From positions 102,758 to 166,757 of the forward strand of contig NZ_FQZD01000009.1 in NCBI RefSeq assembly GCF_900141835.1: a stretch of 64,000 nt of DNA, read 5' to 3'. The notes beneath the pieces were generated by a model that saw only the letters and a list, made by a program, of their open reading frames with translations, was not told the DNA's origin and did not search any database. Below, piece by piece: positions 9,055 through 18,438 of this stretch. The DNA comes from Propionispora hippei DSM 15287. Lineage in GTDB: Bacteria > Bacillota > Negativicutes > Propionisporales > Propionisporaceae. The number at the start of each line of letters is the position of its first letter. The stretch's first letter is position 1. A program made the translations under genes and the position numbers.

Positions 9055-9894
9055 TTATTGTTCCCGATAGATAATCCCCAATACCTTGGGTCCCAGATGA
9101 GTCGCCAATACTGGCCCCAGCTCCTCCAAAGCCACGGCTACGCCGGGAAAGCGCTCTCCCAGCAAGGCTTGCATGGCCAGCGCCTCCTCTTCCATGCCGA
9201 TATGAGCCACCGAAATGAACTCCAGGCCACTGTAACGGTTTAACTCATCGGCCAGACGGGCCACCGCCCGTCCCTGAGTCCGCACCTTATCCAGCACGCC
9301 GACCCGGCCATCCCGGCCTAAATACAACAGCGGCTTAATTTGCAGAATGCTGCCCACCAGCGCCGCGGCGCTGCCGATCCGGCCACCCTTGTGTAAATAT
9401 TGCAGCGTTCCGGCCATGAAAATGGCCTGGCTCTTTTCCGCCATTTGCCGCAGCCGGACGGCAATCGCCCCGGCCTCCAAATTATTTTCAGCCAAAGTCA
9501 GACCGGCCTGAAGCAGACTAACCATGCCGCCGGCCACCGACTGGGAATCGACCACATAGATATTGGCCCCCGTCAACTGCCGCGCCACCGCTTGCGCGCC
9601 CTGAAAGGTGCCGCTTAAGCCGCCGGCCAGCGTCAAAACAATGACCGACTGACCGGCCGCCGCCAACGGCTCAAGGACAGTTAAAAAATCGCCGGGCGAC
9701 GGCTGGGATGTCCGGGGATGCTGCTGATGCTCTCCGGAAAGGCGGAATACGGCGGCGGCGTCCAGCATCGTTTCCGGATACTCTTCCCGGCCATAAATAA
9801 TCTTTAAAGACACCACATGAATATTGTCATGGGCCGCCAGCATAGTCACCGGCACCCGGCTCGTACTGTCCACCACAAAATGAATACCTGCCAT
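9055..9894 (-). CDS. DegV family fatty-acid binding protein (FakB-like)
   Basis: 279 aa, typical DegV length. 'FVVDSTSRVP' at the start and 'RTSQPSPGDFLTVLE' at about 60 form the lipid carboxylate site, and 'GLSGTFQGAQ' and 'DSQSVAGG' are further family motifs. It should hold a fatty acid for phosphorylation by the FakA encoded next. The ATG at 9894 follows GGGGAGG at a good distance. It is the first gene of degV-fakA-cyclodeaminase. Confidence 0.9.
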   Translation of the reverse strand: MAGIHFVVDSTSRVPVTMLAAHDNIHVVSLKIIYGREEYPETMLDAAAVFRLSGEHQQHPRTSQPSPGDFLTVLEPLAAAGQSVIVLTLAGGLSGTFQGAQAVARQLTGANIYVVDSQSVAGGMVSLLQAGLTLAENNLEAGAIAVRLRQMAEKSQAIFMAGTLQYLHKGGRIGSAAALVGSILQIKPLLYLGRDGRVGVLDKVRTQGRAVARLADELNRYSGLEFISVAHIGMEEEALAMQALLGERFPGVAVALEELGPVLATHLGPKVLGIIYREQ

Positions 9895-10217
9895 GACACT
9901 AACCTCCCCAACGATCCTTCTGTTTTCTTATTTTACCATATTTAGCCGGATAACCCTTGATTTATTCGTACTGTGCGTCCAAACCGACCCGTCTGACTGC
10001 GTCGGCAAAAACCTTAAAATAGCCTACCTATGTTTACAGTTCCCCGGGCTATTTCACTTACCTTTTTTCCATATCGTCCCAGGTCAATCCTGACAATATG
10101 AAGCATGTCCGGGAATAAATCAACGGCTGCTTAATTTCCCGTACAACAAAGAGGAAATTGTCTATTAAACTCGAAATAGTAAGTATTTTAAGATACTCTC
10201 CATTTCGAGGTGTACTG
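9895..10217. other. Intergenic region, 323 bases, mostly repeat remnant
   Basis: The region lies between two divergent units. It holds a degenerate family A copy (9949-10040) and, at about 10110-10135, the string GGAATAAATCAACGG, which resembles an inverted family A end. I find no convincing promoter or RNA gene. Confidence 0.5.
9949..10040. repeat. Degenerate copy of repeat family A
   Basis: TTGATTTATTCGTACTGTGCG, CCCGTCTGACTGCGTC and AAAACCTTAAAATAGCC follow the order and spacing of family A internal blocks (GATTTATTCACACCACGCAG, CCCGTCTGGCTGCGTC, AAAACCTTGAAATGGC). The right end is not recognisable. Confidence 0.5.
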
Positions 10218-12356
10218 ATGCAAAAACAAATGTTTTTCGCTTTGGATATCGGCACGCGCAGCGTAATCGGCCTGGTCGGCGAACAAACCGGTACAGCCAT
10301 CCGGCTGCTGGCCTCCGACCGCCAGGAGCATCACACACGGGCCATGCTGGACGGGCAAATTCACGACGTCATGGAAGTCGCCAGTATCCTGGACAGCGTA
10401 AAAAAACGGTTGGAGCAAACCTGCGGTCCGCTGAAAAAAGTATCGGTGGCCGCAGCCGGCCGGGCCTTATGCACCATCCGTTCCACAGCTCAGTTGGAAA
10501 CCCATGGCCGGCTGCTGAACGCCGAGGATGAACACGCCCTGGAGCTTGCCGCTATTCAAACGGCCCAGCACCAACTGGCAACCTCCAATGCCGTAGCCGA
10601 TCCTACCCTGTACTATTGTGTAGGTTACAGTGTCGTCACTTTTTCACTGGATCAATCGGTGCTGAAAAGTCTGATCGGGCAGCGCGGGAAAATCGCCACC
10701 ATTGAAATTATCGCAACCTTCCTGCCGCGCCAGGTTATTGACTCCCTGCAATCGGCCATCCAAACGGTCGGCCTGGAAATGGCGACGCTTACGCTCGAAC
10801 CGATTGCCGCCATCAGCGTACTGATTCCGCCCACTATGCGCCACCTGAATCTAACGCTGGTCGATGTCGGGGCAGGTACCTCCGATGTTGCTATCACCCG
10901 GGAAGGCTCGGTCATTGGCTTTGGTATGGTTCCCTGTGCCGGCGATGAAATTACCGAGGCTATTTCCCAGTCCTACTTGCTGGATTTTAACGTGGCGGAA
11001 AAGGTAAAGCGCCAGTTAAGCGGTAAAGCGAAAAAAGTATCTTTCGTCGATGTGCTTGGCTGTACACACAAAGTAAGCGTACAGGAAATCCTCGATGCCA
11101 TCGCTCCCACCGTCGGCCAGTTAGCCCAGTCGATTGCCACACAAATTCTCGAACTCAATACAACCGCACCCCAGGCAGTATTGCTCGTCGGCGGCGGTTC
11201 GCTGACACCCATGCTGCCCGAAGCGCTGGCGCAGGCCTTGGATGTACCGGCGGGGCGAGTAGCCATCCGCCGTCCGGAAACTATCGACGGCCTGGTCAAC
11301 ATTCCGGCGCCGCTCCAAACACCGGACGCCGTTACTCCCTTGGGCATTTTAAAGCTGTCAGGCAGCCGGACACTCAACTTTGTCAATGTTACCTTAAACG
11401 ATACCCCGCTCCATCTATTCAACCTCGGCAATTTAACAGTCGCTGACGCCCTGCTGGCAGCAGGCATTGACATCCGCAGTCTTCACGGACGGCCAGGCCT
11501 CGGTATCACCATTAGCGTGAACGGACAGACCAAATTTATACCAGGCACCCGCTGCACGCCAGGCTCTATTCTGCTCAACGGCCAGCCGGCCTCCTACGAC
11601 GATGCCATCACCGAGAACGACATTCTCCGCGTCACACCCGGCGTCGACGGAAACACGCCGTCGCCGGCCCTTAGCGAGGTGGTTGATATCCCCGTCCCCT
11701 ATACCATTACCCTTAACGACAGCCAATGCCTCATTGAACCGGTCATTACCGTTAACGGTCAACCGGCAGATGGCGGCACGCCACTGACTGACCGTGCCGC
11801 CATCATCTGCCAGTTGCCAATCACGTTGGCCGAAGTGTTGGCAGCAACCGGCCATACCGGTTCCTCCATAGAGTATATTTATCAGATCAACGGTACAGAA
11901 CGGCGCTACCAGGTCCGCCCCCAGCCTGGCCTCCACCGTAACGGCCAGGAATTAGCCGCCCGGCTGTCGACCAAAGTCAAGGCCGGCGATGTCATCACCC
12001 TCACGCCGCCGGCTGCGCCAACAGCCGGTGACATTCTTGGTATTGCCCCGGCAACGGAACGGCAGGTTGTTATCAACTTTAACGGCACCCCCTGCTCCAT
12101 CCCCACCGTGCAGCACACCATCACCTTAAACGGTAAGCCTTGCACACCAAACACTCCGGTGCCCTCGGGCAGCGTGCTGGAATTAACCTCGCTGGAACGG
12201 CCCGCCCCGATTATCAGCGATGCGCTGCTGGCAGCCCGTTTCAATCCCCGTTCCCTGCCGCCAACAGCCAAGGTCACCCTGCTCTTAAATGACCAGCCCA
12301 CCGAATATACCTCCCCTATCAAACAGGGAGACAGTTTAAAAACCATTATCGAATAA
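10218..12356 (+). CDS. FtsA-like actin-family ATPase with long repeated C-terminus
   Basis: 712 aa, about 300 longer than FtsA. Residues 1-375 carry actin-fold motifs: 'FALDIGTRSVIGLVG' (phosphate 1), 'LVDVGAGTSDVAI' (phosphate 2) and 'AVLLVGGGSLTPML' (adenosine). The remaining 330 residues hold about three copies of a module: 'ADALLAAGIDIRSL' ... 'VNGQ' ... 'ITENDILRVTP'; 'AEVLAATG' ... 'INGTERRYQV' ... 'VKAGDVITLTP'; 'SDALLAARFNPRSL' ... 'LLNDQPTEY' ... 'IKQGDSLKTI'. These look like small beta-rich, ThiS/SLBB-type folds. I see no C-terminal amphipathic membrane helix as in FtsA. GAGGTG precedes the ATG at 10218. A cell division or envelope scaffold role is plausible but not shown. Confidence 0.75.
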   Translation: MQKQMFFALDIGTRSVIGLVGEQTGTAIRLLASDRQEHHTRAMLDGQIHDVMEVASILDSVKKRLEQTCGPLKKVSVAAAGRALCTIRSTAQLETHGRLLNAEDEHALELAAIQTAQHQLATSNAVADPTLYYCVGYSVVTFSLDQSVLKSLIGQRGKIATIEIIATFLPRQVIDSLQSAIQTVGLEMATLTLEPIAAISVLIPPTMRHLNLTLVDVGAGTSDVAITREGSVIGFGMVPCAGDEITEAISQSYLLDFNVAEKVKRQLSGKAKKVSFVDVLGCTHKVSVQEILDAIAPTVGQLAQSIATQILELNTTAPQAVLLVGGGSLTPMLPEALAQALDVPAGRVAIRRPETIDGLVNIPAPLQTPDAVTPLGILKLSGSRTLNFVNVTLNDTPLHLFNLGNLTVADALLAAGIDIRSLHGRPGLGITISVNGQTKFIPGTRCTPGSILLNGQPASYDDAITENDILRVTPGVDGNTPSPALSEVVDIPVPYTITLNDSQCLIEPVITVNGQPADGGTPLTDRAAIICQLPITLAEVLAATGHTGSSIEYIYQINGTERRYQVRPQPGLHRNGQELAARLSTKVKAGDVITLTPPAAPTAGDILGIAPATERQVVINFNGTPCSIPTVQHTITLNGKPCTPNTPVPSGSVLELTSLERPAPIISDALLAARFNPRSLPPTAKVTLLLNDQPTEYTSPIKQGDSLKTIIE

Positions 12357-12357
12357 T

Positions 12358-12403
12358 AAAGGCTGACGTTATGCTTTCACCAGGCAAAACGTCAGCCTTT
12401 GTT
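12358..12403. terminator. Bidirectional terminator between convergent genes
   Basis: Perfect 13-bp stem AAAGGCTGACGTT / AACGTCAGCCTTT with a 17-base loop. It serves the FtsA-like gene and probably also the Crp-family gene, whose stop is at 12409. Confidence 0.85.
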
Positions 12404-12408
12404 TCAGC

Positions 12409-13083
12409 CTAAGGCAAATATTCCATCAAGGCCGCTTCGTTCAGAATGACCATGCTGCCACTGTCAAAATCAATGACCTTGCCCTTTTTCAGCGAACTTA
12501 GCGTACGGGTGACCGTCTCCCGTGTCGTTCCCACCAAACTGGCCAAATCCTGCCGGGACAGCGTCATTTCAATGATAATCTGGCCGTCGGCATTGCGCCG
12601 CCCTTTTTCTTTACCCAGCCGCAGCAGCACTTCCGCCGTCCGGGCCGTAACGTCATGCAGCGCCAGATTGGCGATTTTTTGCTGGGCATAAAGCAGCCGC
12701 TGGTTGATCGCTTTAATCAGATGCATAGCCAGAGCGTTGTTGTGCAGTGCCAGTTGTTCCAAATCGCTGTTTTTTATCACGCCGACCCGGCAATCCTCCA
12801 GCGCCACGGCAGTCGCCGGATAAGGCGCGGTGTTAAACAGGACCACACCGGCAAAAATATCGCCTTCATCTAACAAATGAATAATGTGCTCCCGCCCGTC
12901 GTCGGATATTTTGACGATTTTAACTCTTCCCTGCTGTATATAATGGAACCCTTCGCCAGGCTGGCCTTCCATAAAAATAATCATGCCTTTGCGATACAGC
13001 CGATCGGTGGTACAAGTCTCAATCTGCCTCAATTGTTCTTCCGTCAAATCGGAAAATATCGGTATTTCATTCAATTGTTTCAC
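12409..13083 (-). CDS. Crp/Fnr family transcription regulator
   Basis: 224 aa. A cyclic-nucleotide-binding-type beta barrel (about 8-120, 'GEGFHYIQQGRVKIV', 'HLLDEGDIFAGVVLF') is followed by a winged helix with 'LSRQDLASLVGTTRETVTRTL', the Crp recognition helix. There is no N-terminal Cys cluster, so it is not an Fnr-type oxygen sensor. The effector is unknown, and the cAMP-contact Arg is not evident. The GTG at 13083 follows GAGGTG. It faces away from the zinc-ribbon gene at 13294 across a 210-base gap. Confidence 0.88.
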   Translation of the reverse strand: MKQLNEIPIFSDLTEEQLRQIETCTTDRLYRKGMIIFMEGQPGEGFHYIQQGRVKIVKISDDGREHIIHLLDEGDIFAGVVLFNTAPYPATAVALEDCRVGVIKNSDLEQLALHNNALAMHLIKAINQRLLYAQQKIANLALHDVTARTAEVLLRLGKEKGRRNADGQIIIEMTLSRQDLASLVGTTRETVTRTLSSLKKGKVIDFDSGSMVILNEAALMEYLP

Positions 13084-13293
13084 ACACTACACCTCAATAT
13101 GACAGAAATGGCCTACTACTACATAATAATTAGTGAAGCGATAGTCTAAATCCTGCAAATGTCACTTAGGTTTTATTCCCAGCACCGTGGAGCGTAAATA
13201 TTTTTCTTCCTTTCCGGGCAGTTTACTACTGACAATATCTGCGGCGGCCCAGGCGTCTGGCCGGTCGCCGCGAAAAGCTACGGAGGTGCCGCT

Positions 13294-13686
13294 ATGACCG
13301 GCTTTATCTGCCTTAACTGCAATACCTGGCTTTCCCCTGCGACCAATACCTGCCCTGGTTGTCAGCAGGCTCTGATCTATGAGGGAGAAACCAAAAATAT
13401 CCTTGACCGCCTGGAGCCCAATTGCCTGATCAACCGTTATGATGGATCGGATTTGCTGGAGCCGGCTGTTTTCCTAAAATGCGGGCGCAGCAATGCCAAG
13501 GTAGCCACCAAGCTGCAGGAATACGCCAAACCGGTCGTAATTCCCAAGCAAAAGGTATACCACTTTAATCAGCAGGTCTTAAGCTCCATTCAGGCACTGC
13601 GCAACGAACGGACCGCAGCGATGATGCGCTACGAACAATTAATCCAGAACCATTGGCAACAGCTAAAGCCATACCCCTACGAATAA
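13294..13686 (+). CDS. Zinc-ribbon hypothetical protein, 130 aa
   Basis: I do not recognise the family. The first 30 residues form a zinc ribbon with CLNC and CPGC pairs 12 residues apart. The rest is soluble and ends in a helix rich in Gln and Arg ('SSIQALRNERTAAMMRYEQ'). GGAGG seven bases before the ATG gives a firm start. The 210 bases upstream include the promoters shared with the divergent Crp-family gene. Confidence 0.65.
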   Translation: MTGFICLNCNTWLSPATNTCPGCQQALIYEGETKNILDRLEPNCLINRYDGSDLLEPAVFLKCGRSNAKVATKLQEYAKPVVIPKQKVYHFNQQVLSSIQALRNERTAAMMRYEQLIQNHWQQLKPYPYE

Positions 13687-13767
13687 TCCGGTCAAATATC
13701 GTCTTTCTCTGCAACATCCGTCATGAACCTGCCGCCTGCTAAATATATATGGATAAAGAAAGAGGCG

Positions 13768-13923
13768 AGTACCTTGTCAGACCTCAAATGGCAGGATCAT
13801 GGCGAGGCTATTTCTCACAACACCAGACGTAAGAAGAGCATACCGTAAGTATGCAGGCTGACGACAACGAAGGGTTGCGGCAAATAGACCGTCAGTATTC
13901 ACCGGCTTAGGACTCAAGGTACT
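13768..13923. repeat. Repeat family B, extended copy with outer inverted repeat
   Basis: Outer ends AGTACCTTG (13768) and CAAGGTACT (13915-13923) are inverted. Inside, on this strand, GCATACCGTAAGTATGC forms the small inner stem, and CTGACGACAACGAAGG is the conserved strand shared with the copy at 21142. The copy lies directly upstream of the carboxypeptidase gene. Confidence 0.7.
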
Positions 13924-13951
13924 AGTGACTACTATTGCCGGGAGGGTTATC

Positions 13952-15115
13952 ATGGCTGTTACAAACCGTCTTTGCTCCTGCCTGCTCGCTTTGGTCCTGC
14001 TCCTCTGCCCAGCAGCCGGGGCAACGGCAGCAGCAGTACCGGACATCAAGGCCAACGCCGCCATTTTAATGGATGCCAAAACAGGGCAGGTTCTCTATAA
14101 CAAAAATATGAACAAACGGGGCGCCCCGGCCAGTACCACTAAAATTCTGACCGCGATTCTGGCCATCGAAAGCGGCCGGCTGGATGAAATGACCAAGGTC
14201 AGTGTTAAATCCTCGTCCACACCCGGCTCCTCCATGCACCTGTATCCCGGTCAGCTCATCTCCCTTCGCGAACTGGTAACAGGCCTATTACTCCGTTCTG
14301 GCAACGACGCAGCTGTTGCCATTGCCGAACATCTGGCCGGTTCCAGCGAGGCTTTTGTCGATCTGATGAATCAAAAGGCGGCGGCCTTAGGCGCACTGCA
14401 CAGTCATTTTTGTAACCCCAATGGTCTAAGCGCCGCCGGCCATTATTCCACAGCCTTCGATCTGGCCTGGATGTCCCGTTATGCTCTAAGCAATCCTATC
14501 TTTGCCGACATTGTCAATACGAAAGAAACCACCATCGAATGGCTGGACAAACGGGGCAACGGCCATGACGTAAACTTACGCAACACCAACAAGCTGTTGT
14601 GGATGCTGGATGATGCCGACGGAGTTAAGACCGGCACGACCGGCGAAGCCGGTCCCTGTCTGGTGTCCAGTGCCACCAGGGGCAACCAGAAGCTCATTGC
14701 CGTAGTGCTCCATGATCATAACCGCTGGTACGATTCGATGCAGTTGCTCAAATACGGCTTTAACGCCTTTGATCTCTATGAATTTGCCCAGGAGAATGAA
14801 ATCGTCGCCGTACTTCCCGTTGAGGGCGGTTTTGCCGGTGAGGTAGATGCGCTGGTGACATCTTATGCCGCTCTAACCGTGGCGGCTGAGGATTTTCCCC
14901 ACGTAACGGTCAAAACCGACCTGCCGGACAAATTAAACGCCCCTGTATACCAGGGGCAAAAAATCGGGGAAATTATTTTTTACGTCAACGACCAACCGGT
15001 AAAAACGGTGGATATTGTCGCCGCTCAGGCGATTGAGGAACGCACGCTGCCACGGGTGCTGCTCAACCAGTTGACGGCTATGTTTCGCCTGCTATCCGGC
15101 TGGGGTGCTCTCTAG
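13952..15115 (+). CDS. D-alanyl-D-alanine carboxypeptidase (S11 family)
   Basis: 387 aa. A signal peptide (residues 1-27, 'CSCLLALVLLLCPAAGATAAA') is followed by the S11 peptidase domain with SxxK (STTK), SxN (SGN) and KTG ('GVKTGTTG') motifs, then a C-terminal beta domain with 'AEDFPHVTVKTDLP'. It removes the last D-Ala of peptidoglycan stem peptides outside the membrane. In spore formers such DacF/DacB proteins also trim the cortex. A start at 13952 is chosen for GGGAGGG eight bases upstream. The C-terminus ends 'LNQLTAMFRLLSGWGAL', a likely amphipathic membrane anchor. Confidence 0.92.
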   Translation: MAVTNRLCSCLLALVLLLCPAAGATAAAVPDIKANAAILMDAKTGQVLYNKNMNKRGAPASTTKILTAILAIESGRLDEMTKVSVKSSSTPGSSMHLYPGQLISLRELVTGLLLRSGNDAAVAIAEHLAGSSEAFVDLMNQKAAALGALHSHFCNPNGLSAAGHYSTAFDLAWMSRYALSNPIFADIVNTKETTIEWLDKRGNGHDVNLRNTNKLLWMLDDADGVKTGTTGEAGPCLVSSATRGNQKLIAVVLHDHNRWYDSMQLLKYGFNAFDLYEFAQENEIVAVLPVEGGFAGEVDALVTSYAALTVAAEDFPHVTVKTDLPDKLNAPVYQGQKIGEIIFYVNDQPVKTVDIVAAQAIEERTLPRVLLNQLTAMFRLLSGWGAL

Positions 15116-15151
15116 ACCGGCACCTTGCATCATCTAAATACCTAGCTAAGC

Positions 15152-15244
15152 TTACCTTCTTTTTCCAACCATCGCACATAGGGCCGATATGTGCGGCCTT
15201 CCGCCGCCTTGGGGGACAAAAAACCTTACGAGCTTATCAAGGTA
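15152..15244 (+). repeat. Repeat family B copy, lacking the GTTGTCGTC strand
   Basis: The inner stem CGCACATA / TATGTGCG is intact and enlarged, followed by CTTCCGCCGCCTTG and GGACAAAAAACCTTACGAGC as in the other copies. It abuts the stop codon of cheR. Confidence 0.6.
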
Positions 15245-16024
15245 CTAAAAGGGCTTACGGTAGAAGAACGGCAGGTATTGCTGAAAGCCGATCTCCCGGA
15301 AATTCAAAATAGCCTCGGTACCGCCGACAAACAGCACGCCGCCCGGCTTGAGGGCTGCCAAAAACCGCCGGTACAGGGCATCCTTGGCCTCTTCCGTGAA
15401 ATAAATAACCACATTGCGGCAGAGTATCAAATCAAAACCCGAATCGAACTTATCCAAGAGCAGATTGTGTCGCTTAAACTCCACACGGGATTTAATGTCA
15501 TTGCTGATCACATACTGACCATTTTCCTGTTTGAAATGCTTGCTGGCCCGGCTTTGGGAAATATTCTTAAATTCATTGCTGGTATAGATACCCTTCTGTG
15601 CTTTCGCCAGAATTTCCACATCCAGATCGCTTGCCAGAATCCGGTGTCTGCTATTGGGCGTCATATCGGCCAGAATCATCGCCAGCGAATAAGGCTCAGC
15701 CCCAATAGAGCAGCCGGCACTCCAGATATTCAGCTTCGGGCTTTTCGCCAATAGCTCGGGCAGAACTTTGCTCTCGAGTTCGCTGAACTTTTCCGGCGTC
15801 CGGAAAAACTCGGTGACGTTGATGGTCAGGTAGTCGATAAAATCCTTATATAGCACCGGATTGCGGTCAATGAGAGCAAAAAAATCCATATAGGTATGTA
15901 CGCCGTGGCGGGTCATCAAATTGCCAATCCGCCGCTGCATTTGAGCCGGTTTATAATCGTTCAGGTTAATGCCCGACTTGCTGTTCAATTTTTGCTTAAA
16001 GCTCTCCCAGTCTTTCTCGTCCAT
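15245..16024 (-). CDS. cheR: CheR-type chemoreceptor methyltransferase
   Basis: 259 aa. The N-terminal helical domain has 'MQRRIGNLMTRHGVHTYMDF', and 'TINVTEFFRTPEKF' is a CheR signature. The SAM domain follows with 'IWSAGCSIGAEPYSLAM' and 'DLILCRNVVIYF'. It methylates Glu residues of chemoreceptors, using S-adenosylmethionine. The ATG at 16024 follows GGGGG by eight bases. The chemoreceptor encoded 200 bases upstream, with its own terminator, is a likely substrate, though it lacks a C-terminal CheR-docking pentapeptide. Confidence 0.92.
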   Translation of the reverse strand: MDEKDWESFKQKLNSKSGINLNDYKPAQMQRRIGNLMTRHGVHTYMDFFALIDRNPVLYKDFIDYLTINVTEFFRTPEKFSELESKVLPELLAKSPKLNIWSAGCSIGAEPYSLAMILADMTPNSRHRILASDLDVEILAKAQKGIYTSNEFKNISQSRASKHFKQENGQYVISNDIKSRVEFKRHNLLLDKFDSGFDLILCRNVVIYFTEEAKDALYRRFLAALKPGGVLFVGGTEAILNFREIGFQQYLPFFYRKPF

Positions 16025-16112
16025 GTACACGACCCCCAAATTTTCTTATAGTCTGCTTCATATCCGGTTATCCGACCTGTAGCGAAGACCGCCCCGCCTG
16101 CTGTTATGCGAT

Positions 16113-16152
16113 ATAATCCTTTTAATTATTCGACATAATCCTTGATAATCCT
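16113..16152 (-). promoter_or_regulatory. Three AGGATTAT direct repeats upstream of cheR
   Basis: On the minus strand AGGATTAT occurs at 16152, 16142 and 16120. A TATGTCGAA string close to a Spo0A box overlaps the middle repeat. The repeats lie 90-130 bases before the cheR start, where activator sites are expected. The binding protein is unknown. Confidence 0.4.
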
Positions 16153-16155
16153 ACT

Positions 16156-16191
16156 AAAAAATACCGGTACGCTACAGCACCGGTATTTTTT
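16156..16191 (-). terminator. Terminator of the chemoreceptor gene
   Basis: Stem AATACCGGT / ACCGGTATT with a 10-base loop, followed by TTTTT on the minus strand. It is symmetrical, so it could work both ways. Confidence 0.85.
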
Positions 16192-16222
16192 CCTATTGCT
16201 CAGTCTTAGTTGTACCCCGGCT

Positions 16223-18256
16223 CTATACCTGGAATTTGCTGACTGAATCCCTAAGCTCCGTGGCCAGATTAGCCAGGCTCTGGCTGGAAGAAGCAATTTC
16301 CTCCATGGAAGCCGACTGCTCCTCGCTGGCAGCCGATACAGTCTGAGCCTCGCCGGCCGTCTTCCGGCTCAGGTTCTCGATCTGACTGACCGACTCCACG
16401 ATTTGCTGGCTGCCCTGAGTCAACTGCCCGATGGCTACCGAGAATCCTTCCACCTGACCGGAAACCTGATTGATCAGCGCAACAATCTCCCGGAAAGCCT
16501 GACCGGCGGCATCAACAACCTCAGCTCCCAGCTTGACCTCTTTCGTGCCATTATTCATCGCCGTCACAGCCTCATCCGTTTCCGTCTGAATGCTATTGAT
16601 CAAAGCGGCAATCTGCTCGGTCGCCAGTTGCGACTGCTCGGCCAGTTTGCGCACCTCTTCCGCCACTACGGCAAAGCCACGGCCCTGCTCACCGGCCCGC
16701 GCCGCCTCAATAGCGGCATTGAGCGCCAGCAAATTAGTCTGCCCGGCAATACCGGAGATGGTAGCCACAATTTGCCCGATTTCCTTTGACCGTTCACCCA
16801 GCTCGGTTACCAGCCGGGCCGAACCGGTAACGGTCTCTTCAATTTGATTCATCTGTTCAATAGCCCGGCTAACCGCCGCGTCGCCGTCATTGGCCTGGCT
16901 GGCAGCCTGGGCCGACTGGGCGGCAACGGTAACGGTATCTTCCGCCAGCTTTTGGATATGGTCCGACATTTGTTCGACCACCTGGACGGTTTCCCGGACC
17001 GCTGTCATTTGCTCGCTCGAACCGGCCGCCACCGTGGTAATCGAATCGGCCACCTGGTTAACCGCCAGTGCCGACTGTCCGGCACCGGCCGTCAGTTGCT
17101 CGCTGGAAGCGGCCAGTTGATCCGACTGAGAGTGAATTTTCATCACTAAGGCCCGTAGATTATCCCGCATCTGCCGGAACCCTTGCGCCAACTGTCCAAT
17201 TTCGTCCTCGGTCCTGACTCTAGCCTCCCGGTCGCGCAAATCACCCTGGGCCAGCAAGAGACATTCATCACGGATAATCGCAATCGGTCTGGCCAACTGC
17301 CTGGCGATGAGTACAATGAACGAGCCAACCACCAGCAGCGAGATAATCGAGATGATCAGCATGGCTTTCGCCAGCGCTGCCGATTGCCGGGTAGCTTCCA
17401 CCTCCGGCGCCGCTACCGTCACCACCCAGCGCTGCTCGCCCGGCAAATCAACCGGTGTGGTCACCGCTATCCTGGTCACGCCATCCACAAAGGAATATAC
17501 TCCACGCGCCTGTTTTCCTTCGTCGGCAGCCGCCTTAAACAGTTGAATCAACCGGTCATCCAGTTCATCCTGCTGCAGCTTTAACTCAGAATTAATCTTT
17601 TTCTCCCGCAGGCTAAGCTTGCCTGCCAGATCAGGCCGTTTCGGATGGGCAATAATAAGTCCTGAATCGTCACTAATCTGCCCGTAACCCGAGTCCAGAA
17701 AAGTCAGATCCTTAATCTTGGCGGTCAGCCGCTCCACCGAAACCGTCCCCACCAATACACCGGTAAGCTGATTATTATAAATCACCGGTACAGCCAGCAC
17801 CACCGACAGTTTTCCGGTTGTCTTGGAGACCAGCGGGTCCGACACCGCCGCGTCCTGGCTGGCTTTTACCTTTCTAAAATAATCCCGCTCGCCATAATTG
17901 GCTGTGTTTCCTTCACTGTTAATCCCCGTGCCGTCCGGGAAAATGAACACTACGGCATCAAAAGCCCCCAACCGGTTTTTAGCCTCAGCCATGGCCGCCA
18001 CGATCTGTCCCTTGTCCGCCCCTGACCGGACACGCTGCACACTGGCCAGGTCGGCCAATTGCGCCATCATCAGGCGGACATCGCCCTGAATCTGATTGGC
18101 ATAATCGGTGCCTACCGCCTTGGCAGTTTGATCAACACTGTCACGCAAGGCACCGGCGGACAGATAGTAACTGACACCGGCCAGGATGCTCAGTCCCACC
18201 AATACTAATGGCAACAACATGATCAATAATCGGTTTTGCATATTTTTTACTTTCAT
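16223..18256 (-). CDS. Methyl-accepting chemotaxis protein, dCache type
   Basis: 677 aa. A first membrane helix (about 9-29) is followed by a periplasmic double-Cache sensor ('[21 protein letters not shown]', '[21 protein letters not shown]') and a second helix at about 290-315. A HAMP domain follows, then the coiled-coil signalling domain with the hairpin tip '[20 protein letters not shown]'. dCache domains usually bind amino acids or small acids. The C-terminus (SVSKFQV) has no CheR-docking pentapeptide. The start is set at 18256; TTG at 18265 is the alternative. It is a single-gene unit. Confidence 0.92.
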   Translation of the reverse strand: MKVKNMQNRLLIMLLPLVLVGLSILAGVSYYLSAGALRDSVDQTAKAVGTDYANQIQGDVRLMMAQLADLASVQRVRSGADKGQIVAAMAEAKNRLGAFDAVVFIFPDGTGINSEGNTANYGERDYFRKVKASQDAAVSDPLVSKTTGKLSVVLAVPVIYNNQLTGVLVGTVSVERLTAKIKDLTFLDSGYGQISDDSGLIIAHPKRPDLAGKLSLREKKINSELKLQQDELDDRLIQLFKAAADEGKQARGVYSFVDGVTRIAVTTPVDLPGEQRWVVTVAAPEVEATRQSAALAKAMLIISIISLLVVGSFIVLIARQLARPIAIIRDECLLLAQGDLRDREARVRTEDEIGQLAQGFRQMRDNLRALVMKIHSQSDQLAASSEQLTAGAGQSALAVNQVADSITTVAAGSSEQMTAVRETVQVVEQMSDHIQKLAEDTVTVAAQSAQAASQANDGDAAVSRAIEQMNQIEETVTGSARLVTELGERSKEIGQIVATISGIAGQTNLLALNAAIEAARAGEQGRGFAVVAEEVRKLAEQSQLATEQIAALINSIQTETDEAVTAMNNGTKEVKLGAEVVDAAGQAFREIVALINQVSGQVEGFSVAIGQLTQGSQQIVESVSQIENLSRKTAGEAQTVSAASEEQSASMEEIASSSQSLANLATELRDSVSKFQV

Positions 18257-18438
18257 AGCTCTCAAATCTCCCCTGCTTTCATCTATTCAAATAAAAATGG
18301 ACAGCCGGTCTGCTATCCATTCAACGACCTCAACAGCAACCTGGCAGTTATAGCAGCAAATAGTCCTGACCTACGCTTTATGTCCTTACTTTTCAATGCC
18401 GCTGCCAAATATGTTGTCATCAATCGACACTATTTCCT

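Noticed and set aside
13225..13290. GC-rich stem and GCGAAAAGCTACGG before the zinc-ribbon gene, resembling the end of a cyclic di-GMP-I riboswitch
   Set aside because: The essential first half (a GGGCAAACC-like strand) and the correct tetraloop receptor order are missing.
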